From contig JAFUUB010000075.1 of assembly GCA_017483985.1 (NCBI GenBank), forward strand, positions 1-23,194: a DNA stretch of 23,194 nt, written 5' to 3'. The translations under genes and the position numbers were made by a program. This DNA comes from Bacteroidales bacterium (lineage in GTDB: Bacteria; Bacteroidota; Bacteroidia; Bacteroidales; UBA932). Under the pieces are notes generated by a model. It did not search any database. It saw nothing but the letters and a program-made list of their open reading frames with translations, and was not told the DNA's origin. This document shows, piece by piece, positions 14,213 to 23,194 of this stretch (positions are counted from its first letter, which is position 1; the number at the start of each line of letters is the position of its first letter).

Positions 14213-16213
14213 TTACTTCTCCTCATCCGCAACGGCATCGTGCCAGTCCGTCCAGACGGCACGGTTGGCGTCGTAACCGTCATAACCGAAGTTCTGCCAC
14301 ATCATGTTGCCGGTGTTGGCATCAATGGCGGCCTGCGGCACAGGCAGGTAGAGGTTGTGCTTGTTCATGTTGTAGATGATAGTCAGACGTCCTAGCTTAT
14401 GCGTGCCCTTGCCGTCTTCTCCCTTGTTGTAGAAGTTGTTGTAATGACACACGCGCTGCCACCAGTAGCTACCGCCATTGGGATCGGTACCGTCCTGTTT
14501 GTCATAGGTGTTGACATCGTAGGTATTGCCCCACTCGTCCGGCTTGCCGCTCATCGCAAGGCAGAGGGACACGCGGCTGAGCTCGATGTGGCGGAACTCC
14601 TCCATATAGAGTTCGCGGGCACGCTCGTCCATGATATCGCCGATGGTCACAGTGTCGTACAGTTGCTCGCAATGGGCGCGCTTACGGATGATGTTGACAT
14701 CGTCAGCAGCAGTGTTGTCTCCCAGATAATACTTCGCTTCAGCCCGGAGCAGATAAACTTCCGCAAGACGATAGATGTACCAGTTGGAACAGGCGCCGGA
14801 AGTGGCTCCCTGGTGGTCATTGGAACTGATGTTCGCTTCCTTGACGACGTCATGCAGGAAGGTCTTGTAGTGCATCACAGAACCGACGGATTTGATCGTA
14901 TCGGCATAGTGCGGGGATCCGGCTTCACGATAGGTCTTGCCGTACAAGTTGGCGACGGCCGGATCCGAAGAATTCTTGATCTGCGGCGTATTATAACGGA
15001 ACAGGTCACGGGAGAACCAGTTACCGGTTTCCTCGCTATGACGGAGATCGCCCTTGTCCATCACACCGTTGACCTTCCACATATCATTCTCGAACCACCA
15101 CGTCTGACGCATGCAGCCGACACCACGGCCGATACCGCGGTTGAAGTCGAGCGCCTGGTCATAATCCGGGCTGTTGCGGGCGAAACGGTTCGTACTCACG
15201 AAACCGCCGACCGGAGAAATATTGGTGCCGTTGGCCCAGAAAGGCACGAAGATACGCAGGCTGGAGAAGTTGCGGAAAGAGGATCCGCTCCCCTGGTTCA
15301 CGATACCGTAGATGGTTTCTTTGTTCGCCGGGATGAGCTTGTTCTCGGGACGGTGCATGTCCCAGATGACATTGCGGGTGATTTTCCAGGTCTCTGGCTC
15401 GCCACCTTCGTCGAAGGTTCCGAACGGTTGTTCCATCAGGGAGTAGATACCGCTCCCGATAATCTGGTCGGCCAGGTTCTTGGCGTCCTGGTAACGTCCG
15501 TCGGCAAGATAGTATTTGATAAGGAGCACCTGGCAGGCGCCCTTGTTGACCATACCGTAATAGTCCATCTCCGACTGTTCGGGTACGTGCGCGACGGCAA
15601 ACTCCAGATCCTCGATCATCTTTTTGATGATGGCTTCACGCGCGGTGGACTTATAATCCAGTTTCGGCGAGGAGATGACATGGGTCACAAGGGGGACGTT
15701 GCGGAACTGGAAAATCATGTTATAGTAGCGGAAGGCTCGGTGGAAATAGGCACGCCCCTTATAGGCATTGCGGAGTGTCTCTGACAGGCCGGGGACATCA
15801 TCTACGTAGTCCAGGATCGTGTTCGCGGACTTAACGGCACCGCCGAGCACGTCGCTGAACATCGACGCGGACTGGTCGTATCCGGAAGTCGGTGTGACCT
15901 TGGTATCCAGTTCGCACATCGCCGTCACATGGCCGCCATCGGTATTGGCGCCGATGCTGATATCGGAAATACGCATCTCCATCGTCAGGATGCCACGTGC
16001 AAGGAAATCGTTAATGATGAATTCATTGCGAAGCTCCTGATCGCAGGCGATCAGTGCTGCCCGGATACCGGACTCCGTATTGAATGTCGCCGTCGGTTCG
16101 AAGTACGACAACGGTTTCGGGTCAAGGAACTCCTTATTGCAGCCTGTCGCCAGTATCAGCATTCCCGCCAAGGCCGCCAGACTGATTTTCGATATATAGT
16201 TGTTCTTTTTCAT
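14213..16213 (-). CDS. SusD-family outer membrane nutrient-binding lipoprotein
   Basis: The 666-residue protein starts with a basic n-region, a hydrophobic core and a lipobox (ATGC, cysteine 25) followed by NKEFLDPKP, the usual start of a mature SusD/RagB protein. TPR-like helices are spread over the first half (for example AYFHRAFRYYNMIFQFRNV and GACQVLLIKYYLADGRYQDA). A conserved YRLAEVYLLRAEAKYYLGD segment (about 484-502) precedes a typical end with ELYMEEFRHIEL and NLYLPVPQAAIDAN. SusD proteins are anchored on the cell surface and form a lid over the SusC transporter to capture glycans. It sits 20 bases after susC, as expected for an obligate pair. The protein is longer than the SusD prototype (about 550), mainly in the central region. 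Confidence 0.95.
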   Translation of the reverse strand: MKKNNYISKISLAALAGMLILATGCNKEFLDPKPLSYFEPTATFNTESGIRAALIACDQELRNEFIINDFLARGILTMEMRISDISIGANTDGGHVTAMCELDTKVTPTSGYDQSASMFSDVLGGAVKSANTILDYVDDVPGLSETLRNAYKGRAYFHRAFRYYNMIFQFRNVPLVTHVISSPKLDYKSTAREAIIKKMIEDLEFAVAHVPEQSEMDYYGMVNKGACQVLLIKYYLADGRYQDAKNLADQIIGSGIYSLMEQPFGTFDEGGEPETWKITRNVIWDMHRPENKLIPANKETIYGIVNQGSGSSFRNFSSLRIFVPFWANGTNISPVGGFVSTNRFARNSPDYDQALDFNRGIGRGVGCMRQTWWFENDMWKVNGVMDKGDLRHSEETGNWFSRDLFRYNTPQIKNSSDPAVANLYGKTYREAGSPHYADTIKSVGSVMHYKTFLHDVVKEANISSNDHQGATSGACSNWYIYRLAEVYLLRAEAKYYLGDNTAADDVNIIRKRAHCEQLYDTVTIGDIMDERARELYMEEFRHIELSRVSLCLAMSGKPDEWGNTYDVNTYDKQDGTDPNGGSYWWQRVCHYNNFYNKGEDGKGTHKLGRLTIIYNMNKHNLYLPVPQAAIDANTGNMMWQNFGYDGYDANRAVWTDWHDAVADEEK

Positions 16214-16233
16214 GGTGTTGACTTTTATCCGGT

Positions 16234-19200
16234 TTATAAGGTAACGTTCACGCCGAAGGTAATCGTGCGGTTCATGAAACTCAGGGTTTGGGGATCATAG
16301 TATTTCCATCCATCCAGGCTGATCACACCGGCATTCCTCACGGTAGCGTTGAGACGGAGGCTGGAGATACCGAAGCGGGAGATGAAGGATTTAGGCACAT
16401 TGTAGGCCAAAGATACATTCTCCAGCCGGATAAACGAGCGGTCGTGCAGCAGGCCGCCGGATGCTCCGGCAGGCATTTGGGCATTGATCCGTCCCCAGTC
16501 ATTGTACGGTCTGTCGGGGCGCCAGTACGGACGGTTTACGAAATTAAGTCCGTTCTCAAGTGTAACATCTTCTGCATAAACCGAATACATCGTATCAATG
16601 AATTTGGCACCCATCTGAGAAGCAAGGTTGAAGGAGAAATCGAAATTTTTCAGGAAAGTGAAATTGTTGTACAGGGACCATAGTACCGGGGCCTGGGAAT
16701 CTCCCAGGAACACCTTGTCATTATTATCATAAACAGGCACCCGGGTTCCGTCTTCCAGGATTCTGTCGTTTTCCGTATAAACGTTCCGGACTTTTACATC
16801 ACCGGGAACGAGACCAAGTTTCTTGGCCTCAGCGGCTTCGCTGACTTGGTAGATGCCCTGGACATCATAATTCCAGATGACGGAAATCGGCTTGCCGATG
16901 AACCACTGGGAGGCGATGTCATCGAGTTCCTTCCCGTTTTCATCATACTCATAATACAGATGGTCGATGCGGTTGCGGTTGTAGGAAAGGTTGAACGTCG
17001 TATTCCACTTGAAGTTCGGACGGTCCATATTGCGGGAACTGACCGATATCTCAAAACCACGGTTGGACACCTGGCCGATATTGGCGGCAATCTCGCTGAA
17101 GCCTGTGAAATTCGGCAGCGTCCGGTTCAGGATCATGTCCCGCGTGATGATGTGGTAGGCCTCGATGGATCCGGTGATCCGATTCTTCAGGAAACCAAAG
17201 TCAAGGGCGATATTATATGACTCACTGCGCTCCCATTTCAGGTTCGGGTTCGCCATGCGGTCCAGGGTCAGGTACTGCATCTCGGTAAGCGCACCCGACT
17301 TGTCCAGATAGCCGAACGGGGCACTGCCAGTAGCAAGGCTCGCCAGGGCGAGGTACGGATCTTTCAGGGCGCGGTTACCGTTCTGGCCCCAGGACAGGCG
17401 GAGTTTTCCCATACTCATCGGGGTCCATTTGAACCACGGCTCATTGGTAAAACTCCATGCAAGAGCCACGGAAGGGAATGTTGCATAAGGGACGGCCTGG
17501 CCGAAAGCGGAGTAACCGTCACGGCGCACTGAGGCCGTGATCATGTAACGGTCGTCATACGAATAGAATAGACGGGCGAGGTAACCCACACCGCTCTGGT
17601 AAGTATCTGTCGTGCCAAAAGAGCTCTCCAACTTGCCAGCACCGGAGGTGAAATGGAAACCGAGGGCATCGGTCGGCTCAATCTTGCGGGCACGGATGAA
17701 ATCCATCCATGTCTGGTGGCGCTCCGCTTCCTGGACGAGCGTCACGGTAAAATGATGCTTGCCGGCAAAGGTATGGTCCCAGTTGATGGTGTTGTTGAGG
17801 TTCCACTCAAAAGTCTTGTTCCAGTCGCGGTTGACACCGCGCTGAGTCGCCGTATAGTCGATGTGGTCCGCCGAGGTGAACAGACGGTCATACCCCCATA
17901 TGAAACGGGGCGAGACATTGAAGGAATAGGTGATATCGAAGGGAAGGATCAGCTTAGCGGTCAGGATCGAGTTGAGAGTCGTCGTGCCGCTCTCCTCGTT
18001 CTGGTACTTCTGGTTATAAGCATAGTTGTAGCCTTTGGAGGAGTTGGTCTCGCCGTTGGGATGCGGGTTCAGGGTGCCGTCGGCGTAATACATCGACGTA
18101 AACGGATTGTTCTGCGAGACATTGTTGCTGGAGACACCGCCGCGGGGGTTGTAGAACAAGATCGTCATATCCGTGTCTGAACGGTCGGAGAAGGCCACGT
18201 TGGCAGATACTTCGAGCCAATCGGTGATCTTGGTCGTGAGCTTCATGTTGGCACGGAAAGTATTGTATTCGTCACCAAGCAGCACGCCGCGGTTCTTCAG
18301 ATAACTCAGGGACATATAATAATTGGTCCTGTCGGACGCACCAGAGATGCTGGCCGTATAGTCCTGGTTCAGGCCCAGTCGCGTGGCGTAGTCATCCCAG
18401 TCAAAGGTCTTGCCGGCGAGATATCCCTCGACAAGGGTCTGGGAGGCGGCGGGAACAATACGGCGGAACCAGACTTCCGGGTTGCTCATCGACGCGTCCG
18501 CACCAGAATAGGCGCGCCACTGATCCACGCTGACCCCGGCAGGCAGGTCATCCCAACGGTCATAGTAGCCGGGCTGGTCTACACGGCCGCTCTGGTAGGG
18601 GCCATATTCTCCGGAAGGAGAAAATCCATAGGTCTGGCGCTTCTGGTAATCACGCTCGAATTCCAAAAGTTCCTCGCCATTCATCATCCGGGGACGGCGG
18701 GTCATCTGAACCAGGCCGATCTTGGAACTGAACGAGATGACCGGCTTGCCCTGCTTGCCTTTCTTGGTCGTGATGATGATGACGCCGTTGGCCGCTTGGG
18801 AGCCGTAGACGGCAGCCGCCGACGCATCCTTGAGGATGTCAATCTGGCCGATGTCTTCAGGGTTGATTTCCGCGAGCGTACCATAGAAAGGCATGCCGTC
18901 AAGGACCAGCATCGGGGCAGACGACGTGATCGCAGACATCGACCGCTCGCCACGGATCTCAATGTCACCGCCGCCACGGGCCGTGTTGTTGGCACCGATA
19001 TTCATGCCGGGGACGTTGCGGAGCAGGTCCTGAACGGTGCCAGGGGCCTCGTTGTCGCGGTCTCCGGCTTTCACCTGGACCACGGATCCGGTGACGTCTT
19101 TCTTGCGCATCGTGGCATAACCGACCACGACGACATCATCCAGCAGCGTGGTATCCTCGGAGAGCACGATATCAATGTTAGTTTTGCCCGCTACCGGGAG

Positions 19201-19449
19201 TTCAATCCCTTGGTAACCGATGGCAGAGACTTCCAGGACAGCTCCATGGGGGACCTGGAGAGAGAAGGAGCCATCCAGGTCGGAAGCAGTTCCGGTCTGG
19301 GTGCCTTTGACGAAGATACTTGCACCGATGACAGCCTCACCCTTTGCATCCTTCACGGTACCCTTGATCTGAGCATTCTGTGCCAGGACGGGCAGGGAAA
19401 GAAGCATGGCGAGCGCCAGTGCGATGGAAATTGGTTTAAATAGTCTCAT
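16234..19449 (-). CDS. SusC-family TonB-dependent outer membrane transporter
   Basis: The 1071-residue protein has a signal peptide (about 1-23, ending VLAQ) and then the order typical of SusC/RagA: a carboxypeptidase-regulatory-like beta domain (about 25-97), the signature LDDVVVVGYATMRKKDVTGS (103-122), a plug domain with LVLDGMPFYG and DILKDASAAAVYGSQAANGVIIITTKKG (to about 231), and a long beta-barrel ending in a C-terminal strand with F-x-V-N-V-T-L. It has no N-terminal secretin/TonB (STN) domain, so it is not expected to signal through an anti-sigma factor; this fits regulation by the divergent hybrid sensor. It imports the ligand captured by SusD using TonB energy. It is the first gene of the seven-gene operon. 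Confidence 0.96.
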   Translation of the reverse strand: MRLFKPISIALALAMLLSLPVLAQNAQIKGTVKDAKGEAVIGASIFVKGTQTGTASDLDGSFSLQVPHGAVLEVSAIGYQGIELPVAGKTNIDIVLSEDTTLLDDVVVVGYATMRKKDVTGSVVQVKAGDRDNEAPGTVQDLLRNVPGMNIGANNTARGGGDIEIRGERSMSAITSSAPMLVLDGMPFYGTLAEINPEDIGQIDILKDASAAAVYGSQAANGVIIITTKKGKQGKPVISFSSKIGLVQMTRRPRMMNGEELLEFERDYQKRQTYGFSPSGEYGPYQSGRVDQPGYYDRWDDLPAGVSVDQWRAYSGADASMSNPEVWFRRIVPAASQTLVEGYLAGKTFDWDDYATRLGLNQDYTASISGASDRTNYYMSLSYLKNRGVLLGDEYNTFRANMKLTTKITDWLEVSANVAFSDRSDTDMTILFYNPRGGVSSNNVSQNNPFTSMYYADGTLNPHPNGETNSSKGYNYAYNQKYQNEESGTTTLNSILTAKLILPFDITYSFNVSPRFIWGYDRLFTSADHIDYTATQRGVNRDWNKTFEWNLNNTINWDHTFAGKHHFTVTLVQEAERHQTWMDFIRARKIEPTDALGFHFTSGAGKLESSFGTTDTYQSGVGYLARLFYSYDDRYMITASVRRDGYSAFGQAVPYATFPSVALAWSFTNEPWFKWTPMSMGKLRLSWGQNGNRALKDPYLALASLATGSAPFGYLDKSGALTEMQYLTLDRMANPNLKWERSESYNIALDFGFLKNRITGSIEAYHIITRDMILNRTLPNFTGFSEIAANIGQVSNRGFEISVSSRNMDRPNFKWNTTFNLSYNRNRIDHLYYEYDENGKELDDIASQWFIGKPISVIWNYDVQGIYQVSEAAEAKKLGLVPGDVKVRNVYTENDRILEDGTRVPVYDNNDKVFLGDSQAPVLWSLYNNFTFLKNFDFSFNLASQMGAKFIDTMYSVYAEDVTLENGLNFVNRPYWRPDRPYNDWGRINAQMPAGASGGLLHDRSFIRLENVSLAYNVPKSFISRFGISSLRLNATVRNAGVISLDGWKYYDPQTLSFMNRTITFGVNVTL

Positions 19450-19482
19450 AAAATTGTTAGAATAGTGTTTGTTTGGTTATTG

Positions 19483-19490
19483 CAAATTTC
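19483..19490 (-). promoter_or_regulatory. Possible -7 element of the susC operon
   Basis: On the minus strand this reads GAAATTTG, one of the two leading consensus bases differing from TAnnTTTG, 33 bases before the susC start at 19449. It directly overlaps a short inverted repeat (TCCGA / TCGGA at 19489-19500). A weak basal promoter would fit an operon that needs an activator. A second candidate, TTGCTTTG at 19510-19503 on the same strand, is equally imperfect. Confidence 0.35.
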
Positions 19491-19510
19491 CGAAATCGGA
19501 GTCAAAGCAA

Positions 19511-19548
19511 CGTTTCTTTTCCTTCTTATTTCTTTTGATTTCTTATCA
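19511..19548. promoter_or_regulatory. Pyrimidine-rich tract with direct repeats upstream of susC
   Basis: The plus strand is almost all C and T over this stretch. ATTTCTT occurs at 19528-19534 and 19538-19544, exactly 10 bp apart, and TTTCTTTT occurs at 19513-19520 and 19529-19536. It lies upstream of the candidate susC promoter, in the gap between susC and the regulator gene, where the activator of the operon should bind. Binding is an inference. Confidence 0.3.
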
Positions 19549-19617
19549 CGAGTGTATTGAAATACGCCATTTTTTTATGAATTTTAACAAACCGTCCCCG
19601 CCATGGATGTTTTTTTA

Positions 19618-19625
19618 TAAATTTG
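19618..19625 (+). promoter_or_regulatory. -7 promoter element of the hybrid sensor gene
   Basis: TAAATTTG matches TAnnTTTG and lies 18 bases before the ATG at 19644. No -33 TTG is seen at the standard distance. The surrounding leader is AT-rich, as usual for Bacteroidota translation starts. Confidence 0.62.
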
Positions 19626-19643
19626 TATAAAAGTCAAGTGGAT

Positions 19644-22600
19644 ATGAAGAAACTTCTCCTCCCGGTCCTGTTAATTTTACTTTCGGCCTGTGCCCGGCCG
19701 GAGAACGACTTGTCTCCCAGATCGACGGTCAGCCACCTGGCCATTCCGCAGAATGCTTCGCGGAATCTCTCGGTCTACCAGGTGACAAGCATCGCAATGG
19801 ATACCAAAGACCTGCTCTGGCTGGGGACGACCCACAACCTGAATTCATTCGACGGACAAAACACACGCACCTGGGATACCGGACAGCCTTCGAATGAGGA
19901 GGCGCTTCCATCCTCCGCCATCAGTTGCCTTTTCAACGACCACAACCGGACGGTCTGGATCGGAACGGATGCCGGACTCTGTACATATGAGCGGTTCTCG
20001 CGATTCCGCAATTATCATTGCGACGGAGCCCGGCTGGGCAAAGTCGAGGAAATCGCTGAGACCAGTGATCAGGTCCTGCTCGTCAAAACCGCCGACGGTT
20101 TCTATCGCATGGACGAGACACAAGACCTGCTCCCCGTCACAACCCTGAAACACCCCTCGTCCGGCTCTAAAGTCCTTTGCGACGACAACGGCGGGATCTG
20201 GGTCTGTACCGCGACGGAATCCGTCCATTACGACCGCTATTTCAACCCGGTCGACAGCATCCGCTCAACACGGTCGTCCGCAAACGTAAATCCCGCCGCC
20301 GTCAAAGTCGGCGACCGGATGTGGATCCTGTCTGGTGCGGATCTCCTCTGCCTGGATATCAACACCGGCGACCTGGTTCTCCGGATCGACCGCGCTTGGA
20401 CGGATAGGCTGAATCTCTGCGAAGCCGAGGGGAACTATCTGCTTTTCCAGAATGAAGACATAGGCATCCGAGCCTTCGATACCCGGGAGCGCCGCTTCGT
20501 GGACGACGCACTACCCTATATCCCAACGACCCCCTCAAGGACAGACATCTCACGAATGTACCAGGATCCGCTGGGTAATCTCTGGATCGGATATCGCCAT
20601 TATGGGGTGAAGTGCATCTCCCGGGACCAGAAAGCGCTCGAGCTGCTCAATGACTGCCCGGCACACCACCAGACAGAACAACAGTACATCCAGACCCTGG
20701 TCCAAAGCGAATCCGGAACGGTCTGGGGCAGTATCGGACGAAAACTCTTCCGCCTGCCATCCGCATCCGGAGAGATTGTCTTCCTTGATATTGAGGGTAT
20801 TCCCGGACCGGACAATCTGGACGATGCACTGGTCATACAACTGGCTCCGGACCGTGCCAACCGACTCTGGATCCGGACACGGCACCAACTCCTCCTGACC
20901 GATATTTCCCGTGAACAACCCCACGTACTGCAGAAATGGTACATCGGCCCATACTCCGGTGCCGGCGGGATAGCTGCCGGCGGAACCTATTATCTGCCCC
21001 AGCCATCATCTATCGGCATCTACCGCCCGGATGGCGGGACTGACCGTATTCCGCTTGCCGGAGCATCCGGCGAGGGAGAAACCCGGCTGCTGGACTGCGG
21101 CAACGGAAAGATCCTGGTGGTTCTGGAGGGGATGACGCCCCTCTTGTTAGACACCGCAAACGCTTCCGTCTCCGAATTCAAGGTTACCGCTCCCGAAGGT
21201 CCGCCTTCTTACGGCAGCACCACAGCGGGACTTGTGCTCGGACGGAAGGCATGGCTAGTCTCTGCCAAAGACGGCGTACAGATCCTTGACCTGGACACGC
21301 ACATACTCCGGCGGGAGACTGCCCTTGACGGTCTGCACATCCTGAGCATCCTGGCCCTCTCTGACAACACCCTCATCCTAGGAGCAACGGAAGGGATTGT
21401 CTATTACGATACGGCCCAGGGGCTTCTCCGCGTTTACCAGCCCTCGCTCAATGACAGTCCTGTCACGGCACTTACCCCAGGCGGAATCGTCCGATCCGGG
21501 AATTCCGTCATTCTCGGGAGTAACAACGGCTGCGTCCTGCTGCCCGCCAGTATCCCGATGACCTCCAACGACCACCACCTCTCGGTCCACAACGTGATGG
21601 TCCGGGACCAACAGGGATCCCAGATGGTCCGTATCCCTCCTGACGAGAGCAGTTGCATCCTGGGACACGACCACAATTCCTTCGAGATCGGATTCGGGAC
21701 TATCCACTATGACCATCAGCCGATCAGCATCCAGTACAAACTCGACGGATACAATACGGACTGGATCAACGTCGTCCGCGAAACCAACGCCGTATACTCC
21801 AAGATCCCGGCAGGTCGATATGTCTTCCATCTGCGTGAGATCCAGTCTTTCACGGACCGGGTTATCAGCGAGCAGCAGATGGAGATCGTCGTAAAACCTG
21901 CGCCCTGGGTGACTTGGCCGGCTCTCCTCCTCTACTTCCTGCTAGCGTTCCTTGCCGCCTACGCGGCCGTCCGTTTCCTGGTCAAAGTCAAGTCCGACAA
22001 ACTGCGACTGAGCGTGGCCGAACAAAAGACCGAACTCGAGCACAGGACCAACGAAATGAACAAGAGTTTCTTCGCCAACATCGCCCACGAATTCCGCAAC
22101 CCGCTGACCATCATCTCCGGACCGCTTTCCTCTCTGCTCAAGGATGAGTCCGTCCCGGCTGACGCGCACAAGAAACTGCTCTCGATCTCGGCCAGCGCCA
22201 ACTCGATGCTCCGTCTGATTGACCAGATGCTGGATTTCAACCAATTGGAGATGGACGTACTGCGACTCTGCGTCGGTGAGCATGACATCACGCACGAAAT
22301 ATCCCGGATCATCGGCAATTTCGAGGAAAGCGCCAACCTTCGGGAAATCTCAGTCCGGTATGATGGGCTGGAAGACCCGTTCATCAGCCTGGTCGACCTG
22401 GACAAACTGGAAAAAATCCTGAGCAACCTGTTCACCAATGCCCTGAAACACACGCCGGACGGAGGAGCCATCACGATGGCCTTCGACGACGTTACGGGCG
22501 AAGAAGCCCGCGCGGCCTTCGGAGAGGATTCCCTGGGCTCCAGCCGCTATTTCCAGGTCGACATCACCAACAACGGCAAGCAGATCGCCGACGACAAGAT

Positions 22601-23194
22601 CGGCAACGTCTTCAAACGTTATTACCAGTCCTCGGAAACGTCCCTCCACCACTACTACGGCTGGGGACGCGGGATCGGGCTCTATTTCGTCCAACGGCTG
22701 GTCCAGGTCCACCACGGCGCCATCCGCGTATTCAATACGCCCGAAGGGGTCTGCTTCAGCTTCGTGATCCCCACCGACCGGGAATGCTATGCCGACGCAG
22801 ACCGGGAGAATGCCAACGTGCACCGCATCCTGCAGATCGAGATCCCACAGGACACCCGCCCTGAGAAGAAAGTGCCCGAAGACGTGACGAAACCGGTCCT
22901 GCTCGTAGTGGACGACGACATCCAGGTCGGCCAGTACATCCGCACCCTGTTCGAGGAACGTTACAACGTGACCAACAAGTACTCTGCCGAATCCGCCCTC
23001 TCGGAGATCGACAAGATCAACCCGGACATCATCATCAGCGATGTCGTGATGGGCAAGATGTCCGGATACGAGTTCTGCCGGACGCTGAAATCAGACCTGA
23101 CTTACAGCCACATCCCCTTCATCCTGCTGACGGCCAAGACCGACGTGGAGGATTCCGTGTCCGGTCTCGAGTGCGGGGCGAACGCCTATGTCAC
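19644..23194 (+). CDS. Hybrid two-component system sensor/regulator (HTCS), 3' end beyond window
   Basis: The frame is open from ATG 19644 to the right edge (1183 full codons, no stop). A hydrophobic N-terminus ends in LSAC (cysteine 16). The periplasmic sensor (about 30-670) is built of propeller repeats with the W-I-G-T/Y signature, such as LWLGTTHNLNSFD, VWIGTDAGLCTYE and LWIGYRHYGVKCI. A Y_Y_Y domain (about 672-748, IQYKLDGYNTDWI) and a membrane helix (about 755-782) follow. The histidine kinase has H815 in IAHEFRNPL, an N box with N932 in LFTNALKHTP, and a glycine box GWGRGIGLYFV. The receiver domain has phospho-acceptor D1133 in IISDVVMGKMSGYEF and K1165 in LLTAKT. A C-terminal AraC-type DNA-binding domain is expected beyond the edge. 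Such regulators bind glycan products in the periplasm and activate the adjacent PUL, here the divergent susC operon. Confidence 0.95.
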   Translation, partial: MKKLLLPVLLILLSACARPENDLSPRSTVSHLAIPQNASRNLSVYQVTSIAMDTKDLLWLGTTHNLNSFDGQNTRTWDTGQPSNEEALPSSAISCLFNDHNRTVWIGTDAGLCTYERFSRFRNYHCDGARLGKVEEIAETSDQVLLVKTADGFYRMDETQDLLPVTTLKHPSSGSKVLCDDNGGIWVCTATESVHYDRYFNPVDSIRSTRSSANVNPAAVKVGDRMWILSGADLLCLDINTGDLVLRIDRAWTDRLNLCEAEGNYLLFQNEDIGIRAFDTRERRFVDDALPYIPTTPSRTDISRMYQDPLGNLWIGYRHYGVKCISRDQKALELLNDCPAHHQTEQQYIQTLVQSESGTVWGSIGRKLFRLPSASGEIVFLDIEGIPGPDNLDDALVIQLAPDRANRLWIRTRHQLLLTDISREQPHVLQKWYIGPYSGAGGIAAGGTYYLPQPSSIGIYRPDGGTDRIPLAGASGEGETRLLDCGNGKILVVLEGMTPLLLDTANASVSEFKVTAPEGPPSYGSTTAGLVLGRKAWLVSAKDGVQILDLDTHILRRETALDGLHILSILALSDNTLILGATEGIVYYDTAQGLLRVYQPSLNDSPVTALTPGGIVRSGNSVILGSNNGCVLLPASIPMTSNDHHLSVHNVMVRDQQGSQMVRIPPDESSCILGHDHNSFEIGFGTIHYDHQPISIQYKLDGYNTDWINVVRETNAVYSKIPAGRYVFHLREIQSFTDRVISEQQMEIVVKPAPWVTWPALLLYFLLAFLAAYAAVRFLVKVKSDKLRLSVAEQKTELEHRTNEMNKSFFANIAHEFRNPLTIISGPLSSLLKDESVPADAHKKLLSISASANSMLRLIDQMLDFNQLEMDVLRLCVGEHDITHEISRIIGNFEESANLREISVRYDGLEDPFISLVDLDKLEKILSNLFTNALKHTPDGGAITMAFDDVTGEEARAAFGEDSLGSSRYFQVDITNNGKQIADDKIGNVFKRYYQSSETSLHHYYGWGRGIGLYFVQRLVQVHHGAIRVFNTPEGVCFSFVIPTDRECYADADRENANVHRILQIEIPQDTRPEKKVPEDVTKPVLLVVDDDIQVGQYIRTLFEERYNVTNKYSAESALSEIDKINPDIIISDVVMGKMSGYEFCRTLKSDLTYSHIPFILLTAKTDVEDSVSGLECGANAYV

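Overview
The window looks like chromosomal DNA from a GC-rich member of the Bacteroidales (Bacteroidota). Three things point there. It holds a SusC/SusD pair with a divergent hybrid two-component sensor. Five intergenic regions carry the Bacteroidota -7 promoter element TAnnTTTG close to start codons. Many exported proteins have lipoprotein signals, and Shine-Dalgarno sequences are largely absent. No insertion sequence, integrase, phage gene, CRISPR array, tRNA or rRNA was recognised. The longest stretch without a gene is 194 bases.

Left part (1-6796): a series of short, mostly independent units. It starts with the 3' end of mnmA (tRNA 2-thiouridylase). Next come a one-pass membrane protein with a C-terminal DNA-binding-like helix-turn-helix, a six-bladed beta-propeller lipoprotein and a flavodoxin-fold lipoprotein. 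A VanX/DdpX-type D-Ala-D-Ala dipeptidase lipoprotein (minus strand) is divergent from a membrane-anchored metallophosphoesterase; their -7 boxes form one perfect 18-bp palindrome. A two-gene unit follows: glutathione peroxidase and a DUF362 lipoprotein. It ends at a perfect 12-bp stem terminator that also serves the convergent unit.

Right part (6874-23194): one polysaccharide utilisation locus (PUL)-like unit. Seven minus-strand genes run from 19449 down to 6874 with gaps of 6-26 bases. In transcription order they are susC, susD, a GH2 beta-galactosidase-type enzyme, a type-B carboxylesterase, a BD-FAE-like esterase, a second alpha/beta hydrolase, and a GH3 beta-glucosidase-type enzyme. Divergent from susC is a hybrid two-component system regulator gene, cut by the window edge inside its receiver domain.

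Likely joint function (inference): the SusC/SusD pair imports an acylated oligosaccharide or glycoside across the outer membrane. The three esterases remove acyl groups and the GH2 and GH3 enzymes release terminal sugars. The hybrid sensor would detect a breakdown product in the periplasm and switch on the operon. No endo-acting glycanase, lyase or separate surface glycan-binding protein is encoded in the part seen, so the target may be a small or already trimmed, ester-rich glycoside rather than a long polymer.
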